The translations under genes were made by a program, and so were the position numbers. Positions 8,973 to 20,639 of a stretch of 64,000 nt of DNA are shown piece after piece. Position 1 is the stretch's first letter. Each line of letters begins with the position of its first letter. The notes beneath the pieces were generated by a model. The model saw nothing but the letters and a program-made list of their open reading frames with translations. It did no database searches and was not told the DNA's origin. The DNA is taken from the NCBI GenBank assembly GCA_903842065.1, contig CAIMKZ010000098.1, positions 147,931 through 211,930 of the forward strand, written 5' to 3'. This DNA comes from an uncultured Acidobacteriaceae bacterium. GTDB taxonomy: Bacteria > Acidobacteriota > Terriglobia > Terriglobales > Acidobacteriaceae.

Positions 8973-9284
8973 CTACGCCCCGAAGAGCGACATCGTATTC
9001 GTCATGGTGAGCAGTTGCTGCACCTGCCTGCTCGGATTCGCCAGTTCGAGAGTTACGCCGGCCTGGCGAGCCGAGACGTTGAGGCGGACAAGCACTCCCA
9101 AACCCATGCTGTCGAGGAACGTCACTTTATCAAGGTCGATAACGATGCGCTGGCACGACGGAATCAGCTCGCGGACACGGATGGAGAGGTCGATGCCGGA
9201 TCCGGCAACAATACGGCCGTAGCAGCGCACAATGGCGGCGCCGCCTTTCTGTTCGACTTTGATATCGAGAAGAGGTGAGGACAT
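8973..9284 (-). CDS. STAS-domain protein, anti-sigma factor antagonist type
   Basis: A 103-residue single STAS domain of the SpoIIAA/RsbV type. The phosphorylation loop is seen as LDSMGLG, with Ser59 the likely target of an anti-sigma kinase. The usual role is binding a switch-protein kinase to release a sigma factor, but no such kinase or sigma factor is nearby. AAAGGA about 9 nt upstream supports the ATG. It sits between ribD and ribE on the same strand, an unexpected place for a signalling protein. Confidence 0.88.
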   Translation of the reverse strand: MSSPLLDIKVEQKGGAAIVRCYGRIVAGSGIDLSIRVRELIPSCQRIVIDLDKVTFLDSMGLGVLVRLNVSARQAGVTLELANPSRQVQQLLTMTNTMSLFGA

Positions 9285-9374
9285 GAGCTGGTTCCTTTGC
9301 GGACGCCGGAATTAGCCGGACGGATTGATAGATGCCATTATCGGGCGCGGCAAACGAACCACGCAAGGGCATGG

Positions 9375-10499
9375 TCAGACCCACGGATCGCGCAGCAGTG
9401 CGGTCAGGCTCAGATCGTCGCCGTGGTTTTCGACTTCAAGCGGGCCTGGATGCGCGATGGCGAGCTGTGAAGCGAAGGCAGGAATGCCATCCGCGCCGAC
9501 GATCCGCGGCGAAACAAACAGCTGGATGCGATCGACCAGATCGGCTGCAAGCAGCGCGGAGTTCAACCGCGAGCCAGTCTCGGTGAGCACAGAGAGGATG
9601 CCCTCCGCTCCGAGTACGTCGAGAACCCGTTCGAGGGAGACTTTGCCGCTGGCCGCCGGGACAACTTCAACCCGAACGCCACGCTCGGTTAGCGCGCGAA
9701 GCTTCGGTTCGTCACTGCTGACGGTAAAGACCAGCAGGTCGGAAGCGGCCGTCTCGACAAGTTTGGAATCGAGTGGGATGCGCAGGTTCGAATCCAGGAC
9801 CACGCGCAGCAGAGGGCGGCGGCGGCGATGGCCGCTACGGTCGGTGAGCTGCGGGTCATCGATAATCACGGTATCGACGCCGGTCAGGATCGCGTCGGCC
9901 TGCCGGCGCAGGAGCTGCACCTGAGCGCGGGACTCTTCGCCTGTGATCCAGAAGGGCTCCCGTACTGCGCGAGCGGCAGGAAGCGGTGCGATGCGGCCGT
10001 CGAGCGACTGTGCAACCTTCATCAGTACGAAGGGGCGCTTCGACTGCACCCAGCAGGCGAAAGGCTCGTTGAGGCGGCGGGCTTCGGGCTGGCAGAGGCC
10101 CACTGTGACTTCAATGCCTGCGTCACGAAGAGTTTTGAAGCCACCGCCTGAAACGGCGACGTTAGGATCGATGGTGGCCGCCACCACGCGCCTAACGCCT
10201 GCCTGGACAAGTGCCTGCGAACAAGGCCCGGTGCGCCCGGTGTGGTTGCAGGGCTCAAGCGAAACGTAGGCCGTGCCGCCACGGGCGCGCTCTCCTGCCC
10301 GCTTGAGCGCGGCAACCTCGGCGTGGTCGCGCAGATCGTACTCGTGCCAGCCCTCGCCGGCAAGTTGGCCGCGCTCGTCGAGAAGGACGCAGCCCACGGC
10401 GGGATTGGGCGAAGTGAGGCCGATTCCGTTGCGGGCCAGCGCAAGAGCGCGCTGCATGTAGCGGAGATCGGCGTCGGCGATAGGTTTCGTGGCGGTCAT
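9375..10499 (-). CDS. ribD: Bifunctional riboflavin biosynthesis deaminase/reductase
   Basis: A 374-residue two-domain enzyme. The N-terminal cytidine-deaminase-like domain has the zinc site H59-A-E61 and PCNHTGRTGPC (Cys84, Cys93). The C-terminal NADPH-dependent reductase domain begins near residue 160. It performs the two steps from the pyrimidinone product of GTP cyclohydrolase II toward ribulose-pyrimidinedione precursors of lumazine. No clear Shine-Dalgarno is seen. It heads the leftward run ribD-STAS-ribE and is divergent from the next gene. Confidence 0.95.
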   Translation of the reverse strand: MTATKPIADADLRYMQRALALARNGIGLTSPNPAVGCVLLDERGQLAGEGWHEYDLRDHAEVAALKRAGERARGGTAYVSLEPCNHTGRTGPCSQALVQAGVRRVVAATIDPNVAVSGGGFKTLRDAGIEVTVGLCQPEARRLNEPFACWVQSKRPFVLMKVAQSLDGRIAPLPAARAVREPFWITGEESRAQVQLLRRQADAILTGVDTVIIDDPQLTDRSGHRRRRPLLRVVLDSNLRIPLDSKLVETAASDLLVFTVSSDEPKLRALTERGVRVEVVPAASGKVSLERVLDVLGAEGILSVLTETGSRLNSALLAADLVDRIQLFVSPRIVGADGIPAFASQLAIAHPGPLEVENHGDDLSLTALLRDPWV

Positions 10500-10604
10500 C
10501 TGCGCGGCTTAAAGGAACAATTCAGTTTAACTGGAGAACACGTGGGAGCGTGAGCCGGCGGGCAATGGCGTAGACTGTACGCAAAGCGCATCTGCATTTC
10601 CTTT

Positions 10605-11591
10605 ATGAACTCTTCTGCCCGCATCTCGTATGCTTTGCTCGTCCTTATACTGGCCGTTGTAGTTTGGCTGAACCTGGGGACGCTGCTGCTGACCACACTT
10701 TTCGGGTATCTTGCGCTGCGGGTCTTCTGTTTTCGCGACAGACGGGCGCTGGCCGCCGCGATCTATCTGGTAGTTGTCGCCATTATCGTTGCCGGGCTGG
10801 CATACTTCTCGCACCTCGCCTACCGAACCCTGCCGAAGATCGCAGAGAACGCCATCCCCGCCATGGCCGCATACGCAGAGAAGAACGGCATCGAACTGCC
10901 GGTCACCGATTGGGAAAGCCTGAAGAGCGCCGCGCTCGATGAGGCGCGCGAAGGCGTAGCCGTCATTGGACAGTACGCGAAGGTCGCCTCGCTGCAATTT
11001 GTGATGCTGGTGGCCGGCATTATTGTGGCCTTGAGCCTGTTTATCGGCAGATCGTGGACGGTCGAGGCTCCCGCGCCGGACGCGCCCGAGAACGTTTACT
11101 CAGCCGTAACGCGCCAGTTGAGCGCCCGCTTTCGAGGCCTCTATGATAGCTTTGCCACGGTGATGGGCGCGCAGCTCGCGATTTCGGCCATCAACACGAT
11201 TCTCACCGCAATCTTCCTTCTCCTGAACGGCTATCCCTACGCCCCTTTGCTGCTGGCCTTCGTTTTTCTCTGCGGGCTGCTGCCGATCGTCGGTAACCTG
11301 CTCAGCAATGCGCTGATCGTCGGCGTGGGCTTCACGGTTTCGCCGCGCACGGGACTCTTCGCGCTGGCTTTCCTGGTGGTGATCCACAAGCTGGAGTACT
11401 TTCTGAACAGCAGGATCGTCGGCAAGCGGATCGACAGCCCGATGTGGCTGACGCTGATCGGGCTGATTGTGGGCGAGCGGCTCGCCGGGATCGCGGGCAT
11501 GGTGCTGGCGCCCGTAATCCTGCACTACATCAAGGTGGAGGCCACCGCGTACAAACTGCCTCCCGGCCAGAGTGCGGCTGACCAGACGTAG
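10605..11591 (+). CDS. AI-2E/PerM family membrane protein
   Basis: A 328-residue integral membrane protein with hydrophobic segments near residues 8-40, 50-70, 135-155, 200-260 and 290-315. The C-terminal block with LPIVGNLLSN and the repeated small-residue helices match the AI-2E transporter (DUF20/PerM) family, whose members export varied small molecules or work as Na+/H+ antiporters; the substrate here cannot be inferred. No Shine-Dalgarno precedes the ATG. It converges on ftsY. Confidence 0.85.
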   Translation: MNSSARISYALLVLILAVVVWLNLGTLLLTTLFGYLALRVFCFRDRRALAAAIYLVVVAIIVAGLAYFSHLAYRTLPKIAENAIPAMAAYAEKNGIELPVTDWESLKSAALDEAREGVAVIGQYAKVASLQFVMLVAGIIVALSLFIGRSWTVEAPAPDAPENVYSAVTRQLSARFRGLYDSFATVMGAQLAISAINTILTAIFLLLNGYPYAPLLLAFVFLCGLLPIVGNLLSNALIVGVGFTVSPRTGLFALAFLVVIHKLEYFLNSRIVGKRIDSPMWLTLIGLIVGERLAGIAGMVLAPVILHYIKVEATAYKLPPGQSAADQT

Positions 11592-11635
11592 AAGATATCG
11601 GGGCTGACCGGCATCCGCCTGATTCACGCGCCTCG

Positions 11636-12616
11636 TTAGCCGAGCAGCGAATCGACAAACTCTCCGGCAGAAAATTCCAGCAGGTCTTCCATCTTTTCAC
11701 CGACCCCGACAAAGCGAACAGGCAGGTTCAGCTCGCGGGCGATGGCTACGGCGATGCCGCCCTTGGCGGTGCCGTCGAGCTTGGTCAGCACGATGCCCGT
11801 TACTCCTGCCGAACCGGTGAACAGGCGGGCCTGTTGAAGGCCGTTCTGGCCCGTCGTCGCATCCATCACCAGCAGCACCTCGTGGGGAGCGCCGGGGATG
11901 AGCCTTGCGGCGGTGCGGCGCATCTTGTCGAGTTCGTCCATCAACCCCGATTTGGTGTGCAGGCGGCCGGCAGTGTCCACGTAGAGGTCCTGAACGTTGC
12001 GCGCCTTTGCGGCAGAGATGGCGTCGTAGAGCACCGCCGATGGATCGCCACCGGGCTTGGTCTTGATGATCTCCACCTGCGACCGCTGCGCCCATACCTC
12101 AAGCTGCTCGATTGCCGCGGCGCGGAAGGTATCTGCCGCGCACAAGATCACGGAGTGGTTCCGCGCGCGAGACCATGCGGCAAGCTTGCCGCTCGACGTG
12201 GTCTTGCCGGTGCCATTTACGCCAACCAGAAAGGTGACCTTCGGGGGCGCGTCTGGCTGTGGAATCGGCTGTTGCGGCGCTTCAAGGATGCGCACCAGCT
12301 CGGCCCGCAGAAGCGCGCGCAACTCCTCGCCGCTGCCGATGTCCTTGCGTTTGGCGTGGTCGCGCAGCGCGGTGAGGATCTCGGTGGTTGTAGAGACGCC
12401 AAGATCGCTGGTAAGCAGCACCGCTTCGAGGTCCTCGAGCGTGGCCTCATCGACCGTACGCGTGAGGGCTACCAGGCCCTCCATCTTCGAGGCGAGCGAC
12501 TCGCGGGTGCGCGAGACCGCCTGCCGCATGCGATCGAACAGGCCCGACGCTCCGCGGTCTTGTGTTTCCGGTGTTTCCTCGGGCTGTTTCTTGCCAAACA
12601 GAGAGAACTTTGCCAT
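11636..12616 (-). CDS. ftsY: Signal recognition particle receptor FtsY
   Basis: A 326-residue SRP-receptor GTPase. An N domain (about 30-115) is followed by the G domain with GVNGTGKTT (132-140), DTFRAAA, DTAGR and [10 protein letters not shown]. It docks the Ffh-ribosome complex at the membrane; the acidic A domain is very short (first 30 residues). ATG 12616 is preferred for its TGGAG site; the longer open frame to 12802 would overlap metH. Its partner ffh is in this window at 36509-37897. Confidence 0.95.
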   Translation of the reverse strand: MAKFSLFGKKQPEETPETQDRGASGLFDRMRQAVSRTRESLASKMEGLVALTRTVDEATLEDLEAVLLTSDLGVSTTTEILTALRDHAKRKDIGSGEELRALLRAELVRILEAPQQPIPQPDAPPKVTFLVGVNGTGKTTSSGKLAAWSRARNHSVILCAADTFRAAAIEQLEVWAQRSQVEIIKTKPGGDPSAVLYDAISAAKARNVQDLYVDTAGRLHTKSGLMDELDKMRRTAARLIPGAPHEVLLVMDATTGQNGLQQARLFTGSAGVTGIVLTKLDGTAKGGIAVAIARELNLPVRFVGVGEKMEDLLEFSAGEFVDSLLG

Positions 12617-12780
12617 GCATCTCCAGTGTATCGGAGGGGCGGTGAGACATGAACCCGCAGTTCGGTGACGCAGGATGCCGTTCAGGATGCGCAAGGGCAT
12701 ATTCGCAACGAAGTGGTTTGTTTGAGGATGTGAGTCCGATATTCTGAAAAGAAGGCATCCAAGGCGGGAAGACAAAAAAC

Positions 12781-13871
12781 ATGAGCAAAGAAATGCACCC
12801 ACTGGAGCGGATTTTGGCCGAGCGCATCGCCGTCATTGATGGCGCCATGGGCACGACCATCCGTACCTACGGCATGAAGGAAGCCGACATTCGCGGCGAG
12901 CGCTTCCGCGACTCGAAGAAAGATCTGCTCAACAACGGCGACCTGTTCACGCTAACCCAGCCCGCGATGATCACCGACATTCACCGGCGGTTTCTCGATG
13001 CCGGTGCGGACATACTTGAGACCAACACCTTTGGTGCAACCTCGATCTCGCAGAGCGAGTTCTTTGTGGACGACCCGCGCGAACACGGTGGACGCAAGAA
13101 TCCCGAGTTTTATCAAAAAGTCATCGAGGACAAGTTCCTGCGCGAACTGGCCTGGGAGATTAACGAGCAATCTGCCCGCCAGTGCCGTGCGCTGGCCGAT
13201 CGCTACTCGAACGAAACGGGCAGGCAGCGGTTTGTGGCCGGAGCCATCGGGCCGCTAACGGTGTCGCTGTCGAACTCGCCCGACGCCGACGATCCGGGAT
13301 TTCGCGTGGTGACCTTCGATCAGGTAAAGACCGCCTACGCCGAAGAGGTGAGAGCGTTTCTTGCCGGGGGCGTGGATACGATCCTTGTAGAGACGATCTT
13401 TGACTCGTTGAACGCGAAGGCCGCGCTTGTGGCCGTGCAGGAAGTGTTTGCCGAGACGGGCAAGCAGTTGCCTATCATGATTTCGGCGGCGGTGGGCCGC
13501 GGCGGCGAAACGATGATCTCGGCGCAGACAGTCGAGGCAATGTGGAACGCGGTCGAGCATGTGCACCCGCTCTCGGTGGGGCTGAACTGCTCGCTCGGAC
13601 CGGACCTGATGCATCCGTTCTTGCAGGAGCTTTCAGAAAAGGCGGCGGCGGCGATCTCCTGCTATCCGAATGCGGGGCTGCCGAATCCGCTCTCGGCGAC
13701 GGGCTTTGACTGCGGGCCTGAGGACATGGGCCGGCATCTGGGCAGGTTTGCCGAAGAGGGGCTGATCAATATCGCCGGTGGCTGCTGCGGCAATACGCCG
13801 GATCATATCGCCGCCATCGCAAAAGCGGTTGCGGGCGTTACGCCAAGGGCGATTCCCACGGGAGGTGCGGC

Positions 13872-13875
<4 letters not shown>
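12781..13875 (+). CDS. Methionine synthase, homocysteine-binding module (separate polypeptide)
   Basis: A 364-residue homocysteine S-methyltransferase domain, equivalent to the N-terminal module of cobalamin-dependent MetH. The zinc-ligand cysteines are visible in GLNCSLGPD (about residue 268) and GGCCGN (about 332). The stop overlaps the next gene's start as ATGA, so the two halves of MetH are made as coupled separate chains. TATTCT near 12740 could be the -10 box. It is divergent from ftsY. Confidence 0.92.
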
Positions 13876-16577
<2,702 letters not shown>

Positions 16578-16673
16578 AATTGTAACCGCGCCGGCTGGCA
16601 GCGGCTGTGTTGCCTGACCTTGTGCCGATTTTCTTTCTGGGTTCATATCGGATTAACCAGGTTTTCACGGAAT

Positions 16674-17558
16674 ATGAACGATTCTAAACAAGTGATTACC
16701 ACTACCCGCACAGCAGCCGTGGCTGGAGTTTCGAGCAATTCTGCCACGGTGAACGCCTACGCTCCGCAATTCCTCAATTCAACGGGCGCAGTGTCAATGC
16801 CCCTCATTCATGCCGAAATGGGCAATTACCACTTGCGCATGGCTGAAAGCCAGCAGGACCGCGAGGCGGCTTGCCGCCTGCGTTTTCGTGTGTTCAATAT
16901 TGAGTTGGGCGAGGGGCTGGAGTGTTCCTATCAAACAGGACTCGATCAGGACCGGTTCGACGAAGTGTGCGAGCACCTGATCGTTGAAGACTGGCAGAGC
17001 CGGCGGGTGGTAGGTACCTACCGGATGCAGTCGGGACTGAATGCAGCGCGCAACATGGGCTACTACTCCGAGCAGGAGTTTATGCTTGCCCCTTACGAGC
17101 CGTTGCGGCGGGGAATACTGGAGTTGGGCCGGGCAGCGGTGGACCGCGAGCATCGCACATCGGAAGTGCTTACATTATTGTGGCGAGGCATTGGACAATA
17201 TGCCAACGCGATGGGGCTGCGTTACCTGCTTGGCTGCTCGAGTATGAACTCCAACAACCCCGCTGAAGGCTGGCAGATGTACCGCCAGTTGGAGCGTTAC
17301 CGGGTTTCGCCGGAGTTTGAGACTGTACCGACCGCCGCGTATGCATGCCCCCGTGAGGAGCAGGGTGCGCTCGATGGAGAAGCGAACCCGATCAAGATCC
17401 CCAAGCTGCTAAAGACCTACCTGGTGCTGGGCTCGCGAATCGCGGCAGCTCCGGCGTGGGACCGCGAGTTCCGCACTATCGACTTTCTTACGCTATGCGA
17501 TATCGAGTCGCTGGTGCCGGCCGCGCGCGAACGCTTCTTCGGACTGCATACACCATGA
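16674..17558 (+). CDS. OlsB-type N-acyltransferase (ornithine lipid synthesis)
   Basis: A 294-residue GNAT-fold acyltransferase of the hemolysin-like/OlsB group. The core has RLRFRVF, the acidic substrate loop and ELGRAAVDREHR, matching the family motif of OlsB (lyso-ornithine lipid synthase). The first 55 residues are a Thr/Ala/Asn-rich, probably disordered tail. The ATG of the next gene overlaps its stop (ATGA), and that gene is an OlsA-type acyltransferase. An alternative is an amino-acid N-acyltransferase with another amine substrate. Confidence 0.78.
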   Translation: MNDSKQVITTTRTAAVAGVSSNSATVNAYAPQFLNSTGAVSMPLIHAEMGNYHLRMAESQQDREAACRLRFRVFNIELGEGLECSYQTGLDQDRFDEVCEHLIVEDWQSRRVVGTYRMQSGLNAARNMGYYSEQEFMLAPYEPLRRGILELGRAAVDREHRTSEVLTLLWRGIGQYANAMGLRYLLGCSSMNSNNPAEGWQMYRQLERYRVSPEFETVPTAAYACPREEQGALDGEANPIKIPKLLKTYLVLGSRIAAAPAWDREFRTIDFLTLCDIESLVPAARERFFGLHTP

Positions 17559-18316
17559 CACTGCGAAGGTTGCGACGCGCTGTGGCGCTGGTTTTGGGAG
17601 TGTCGGGTTGCCTGCTGAAATATGCGGTTGCCAGGCTGCGCGGGCCGATGACGCTGGAGCAGCGGGCACGCTGGCTGCAGGGCACGGCGCAGTGCGTAAT
17701 GGCCTGCCTGGGCATTGAGAGCCGCGTCGAAGGCCAACTGCCGAGCCAGGGCCTGGTGGTTTCAAATCATCTCAGTTATATCGATATCGTCCTGATCGGC
17801 TCGGCGATGCCCTGCTTCTTTGTGTCGAAGAAAGAGGTGGCAGGCTGGCCGCTCTTCGGATGGGCGGCGCGGCTGGGTGGAACGCTGTTTCTGGACCGCT
17901 CGAGCCACGCCAGCGCCAACCAGGTGGCAAAGAAGATGGCCGACAGGCTGGCTTTGCCGGTTCCCATCCTGCTCTTTCCCGAGGGGACCAGTACCGATGG
18001 GGCGCATGTGTTGAAATTCCGCACCCGGCTGATCTTTCCTGCGGCGCAGATCGCGGCTCCGATTACGGCTGCTGCCGTTTCGTACCGCATCGACGGCGGC
18101 CAGATGCTGGAACGCGAACTGTGCTGGTACGGCGACGAAACCTTCGCGAACCACCTCTGGAAGGTGCTGGGCGTGGAAAATTTCACGGGGATTCTACGCT
18201 TTGGCTCGCCGCATATCTACACCGACGGGCGCGAGGCCGGCCTCAAGACTCATGCCGAGGTGACCGCGCTGCGCGGGGTCGGCCCGGTGGAGATGCTCGC
18301 ACCACAAGCCAGCTGA
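17555..18316 (+). CDS. OlsA/PlsC-type O-acyltransferase
   Basis: A 253-residue 1-acyl-sn-glycerol-3-phosphate acyltransferase-like enzyme. The catalytic H-x4-D motif is NHLSYID (His72, Asp77) and FPEGT is at 141-145. A hydrophobic segment at 9-26 anchors it to the membrane. The 4-bp overlap with an OlsB-like gene argues that it adds the second acyl chain to lyso-ornithine lipid (OlsA). A general phosphatidic-acid synthase role (PlsC) is the main alternative. Confidence 0.82.
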   Translation: MTLRRLRRAVALVLGVSGCLLKYAVARLRGPMTLEQRARWLQGTAQCVMACLGIESRVEGQLPSQGLVVSNHLSYIDIVLIGSAMPCFFVSKKEVAGWPLFGWAARLGGTLFLDRSSHASANQVAKKMADRLALPVPILLFPEGTSTDGAHVLKFRTRLIFPAAQIAAPITAAAVSYRIDGGQMLERELCWYGDETFANHLWKVLGVENFTGILRFGSPHIYTDGREAGLKTHAEVTALRGVGPVEMLAPQAS

Positions 18317-18349
18317 TATGACTTGACGATCCGCGTCTGCCGCTTGCGA

Positions 18350-19807
18350 TCAGCCCTCCGCAACCAGCAGACGAAGGTCGCGCAGGTTGTGCCCGGTGGG
18401 GCCGGTTACGATGTTATCGCCGATGGCGGTGAACAGCGTGCAGGCATCGAACTCGCGCAGGGACTTCTCCGGATCGAAGCCGAATGCGCGGGCGCGGGCC
18501 GTGGTGGTGGGGTCGACGATTGCACCGGCGGTCTGGGTGTTTCCGTCGATGCCGTCCGTACCGGCACTGAGCACGGCGATGCGCTCGCCGGGGTGGCGCT
18601 CAAGTTCGAGCGCGCAAAGCAGCGCAAACTGCTGATTGCGTCCGCCCGCGCCGGGATTGGACCCGAGTTCGACCGTGACTTCGCCCACTGAGATAAGGCA
18701 TAGGCGCGGATGCGCCGCGTGCAGCGAGTGGAAGCGCTCAAGAAGATAGTGGGCCGCGGCGTTGTAGTCCCAGTCGTCGCAGCTATTGTCTACAACCGCG
18801 TAGAATCCCGCGGCGCGGGCCAGCGAACGCGCGCCTTCCACCAGATCGTTGGTCGACAGCAGAACCTCGTAAACCGAATCGCGGAAGGCCGGGTCCTCGC
18901 CCGTGAGGCTGGCGGCCGAAGTAATCGGAGTGCGGCGTATATGCTGCACGTCTGTCCACGGGAGCCGCGGCAACAGCGAAGGCTTGCGCGCCTTGTTTCC
19001 GGGCGACTCGGGCAGATCTTCTCGCTCGAAGAACAGCCGCACGCTCTCGGGAAGTTTGGGGGCGAGCTGGTAGCGATCGAGCAGATCGCGAACCTCGGAG
19101 ACTGTTGTGTGATCGGGAGAGGTGGGGCCTGAGGAGAGCGCGTCGAGGGTGCGCAGGGGTACGTCGGGAACCAGCAGGCTCACCTTCTGCGCATCGGGCG
19201 CAGCGATGGCCAGCCGGCCTCCCTTCACGGCAGAAAAGTGCTTGCGCAGCGTGTTGATCTCATTGATGGGCGCGCCGGAGGCAAGCAGCAACTGGTGGAA
19301 GGCGATGGTGTCTTCGAGGGTGATAGTAGGATCGAGCGGCAGATCGAACATGGCCGATCCCCCGCCGGAGATCAGGAAGAAAACCAGCGTATCCTTGCGC
19401 GCCTTCTTGAGCAGGTGGAGCGTGGCGCGGGCCGCGGCAAAGGACTCCTGATTGGGAAGCGGGTGGCCGCTCTCAAAGTAGCGGAACCGCCAGTTATGCT
19501 CCTGGGGCAGATTGTTCGAGCAGCAGATGCCGCGCAGGCCCCGGCGCCGCTCCATGCGATTGAGCAGAACCTCAAGCATGGGGGTGGCGGCCTTGCCGAT
19601 AGCGATCACGAAGATGCGCTTGTAGTGATCCAGATCGATCACTTCGGGGCCGCTGCCATCGGGAACAAGGCGGATCATCCGGCTGCCCTCAAACCGTATG
19701 CGCCGGTCAAAGGCAGCGGAAATGTTGCAGGACTCAAGCGCCCCGGTAAATATCTGGGTGGCGGACGCATGAAGCTGATTGAGATCGTATACCCTGACAG
19801 GCGTCAT
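18350..19807 (-). CDS. Glycerate kinase, MOFRL family
   Basis: A 485-residue class-II glycerate kinase phosphorylating D-glycerate, normally to 2-phosphoglycerate. An N-terminal DUF4147-type domain (ISGGGSAMF near residue 155) is followed by the C-terminal MOFRL domain with GEVTVEL, GAGGRNQQFAL and AGTDGIDGNT. The ATG at 19807 overlaps the stop of the upstream hydrolase gene (ATGA), so both are in one leftward transcript. No glyoxylate pathway genes are adjacent. Confidence 0.92.
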   Translation of the reverse strand: MTPVRVYDLNQLHASATQIFTGALESCNISAAFDRRIRFEGSRMIRLVPDGSGPEVIDLDHYKRIFVIAIGKAATPMLEVLLNRMERRRGLRGICCSNNLPQEHNWRFRYFESGHPLPNQESFAAARATLHLLKKARKDTLVFFLISGGGSAMFDLPLDPTITLEDTIAFHQLLLASGAPINEINTLRKHFSAVKGGRLAIAAPDAQKVSLLVPDVPLRTLDALSSGPTSPDHTTVSEVRDLLDRYQLAPKLPESVRLFFEREDLPESPGNKARKPSLLPRLPWTDVQHIRRTPITSAASLTGEDPAFRDSVYEVLLSTNDLVEGARSLARAAGFYAVVDNSCDDWDYNAAAHYLLERFHSLHAAHPRLCLISVGEVTVELGSNPGAGGRNQQFALLCALELERHPGERIAVLSAGTDGIDGNTQTAGAIVDPTTTARARAFGFDPEKSLREFDACTLFTAIGDNIVTGPTGHNLRDLRLLVAEG

Positions 19808-20565
19808 TGAACGTGCTCCTGAATCCATCGCGCAAGCGCGAGTTGCATAGCTTCGATGGCATCGGTGAAGAAGTGATCGGCGCCGGGAATGAGCGCCAGG
19901 TGCCGGGGAGCGGGTGCGGCATCAACGATGTGGGCTAGCTCGGCCGGGGATGCGAAGCAGTCGCGGTCGCCGCTGAGGAAGAGCTTAGCTGCCGAGGTGT
20001 TGTGGAGAAAACTGTACTGGTACTGGCGGCCGTCTACGTTTGCCGGCAGTCCCAGCAACGCGAGCGCGCGGATGTCGTGATTGGCCGCCTGCGCACCGCA
20101 ACAGGCTTCGAGGGCCATCGCCGCTCCAAAGCTGTAGCCGCAGACGATGACCGGCTTGCCGAACTCGCGGGCGAGCCAGTCGAGCGCGGCGAGCACGTCG
20201 GCGGTCTCGGCCTGACCGTCGTGCTTTCCCTGGCTCAGGCCCGCACCGCGGAAGTTGAAGCGCAGCACCGGCCAGCCGAATCCCCACGCCGGATCGTTGA
20301 ACACCTTCATGGCGCGGTATACGACCTTGTTGTGCAGGTCTCCGCCGTAGACGGGATGGGGATGGCAGATCAGGGCGGCGAAGGGAGCGTCGGGAGCGCC
20401 TGCGTTCAGGATCGCTTCCAGGCGTCCGGCCGGCCCGCGCAGTTCGACAGTATGGGAGGCTCGCGCCGGGTGCGGAATGGCCTGTTCCCCGCCCCGGACA
20501 CTGCCGATTGGCGCGGACGACTCGGTTTCGGCTTGCGGTTCCGCGGTGCTCATCCCACTCTTCAT
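19804..20565 (-). CDS. Alpha/beta hydrolase, COG2945 type
   Basis: A 253-residue cytoplasmic hydrolase. The oxyanion-side motif CHPHPVYGGDLHNKVV and the nucleophile elbow GYSFGA (Ser145) are typical of the dienelactone-hydrolase-like COG2945 family; Asp and His (about 196 and 231, PGADHFF) complete a plausible triad. The substrate is unknown. The first 35 residues are polar and probably disordered. It is coupled to glycerate kinase and divergent from the M20 peptidase. Confidence 0.87.
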   Translation of the reverse strand: MKSGMSTAEPQAETESSAPIGSVRGGEQAIPHPARASHTVELRGPAGRLEAILNAGAPDAPFAALICHPHPVYGGDLHNKVVYRAMKVFNDPAWGFGWPVLRFNFRGAGLSQGKHDGQAETADVLAALDWLAREFGKPVIVCGYSFGAAMALEACCGAQAANHDIRALALLGLPANVDGRQYQYSFLHNTSAAKLFLSGDRDCFASPAELAHIVDAAPAPRHLALIPGADHFFTDAIEAMQLALARWIQEHVQ

Positions 20566-20597
20566 TGTACGCGGCTTGAAATCAAGGATGTATGAGG

Positions 20598-20628
20598 AAT
20601 ACCTGAGGAGTTCCGCGCCTCAGGTATT
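20598..20628. promoter_or_regulatory. 31-bp inverted repeat, candidate operator upstream of M20 peptidase
   Basis: AATACCTGAGG (20598-20608) and CCTCAGGTATT (20618-20628) are perfect 11-bp arms with a 9-nt spacer. The right arm overlaps a -10-like TATTCT (20625-20630) placed 9 nt before the M20 ATG. The location between divergent genes fits a repressor site better than a terminator. Confidence 0.6.
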
Positions 20629-20639
20629 CTGAAAGCACC

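Noticed and set aside
12669..12780. SAM or cobalamin riboswitch upstream of the split metH genes
   Set aside because: The interval is about 110 bp and shows none of the conserved riboswitch core sequences I can recognise.
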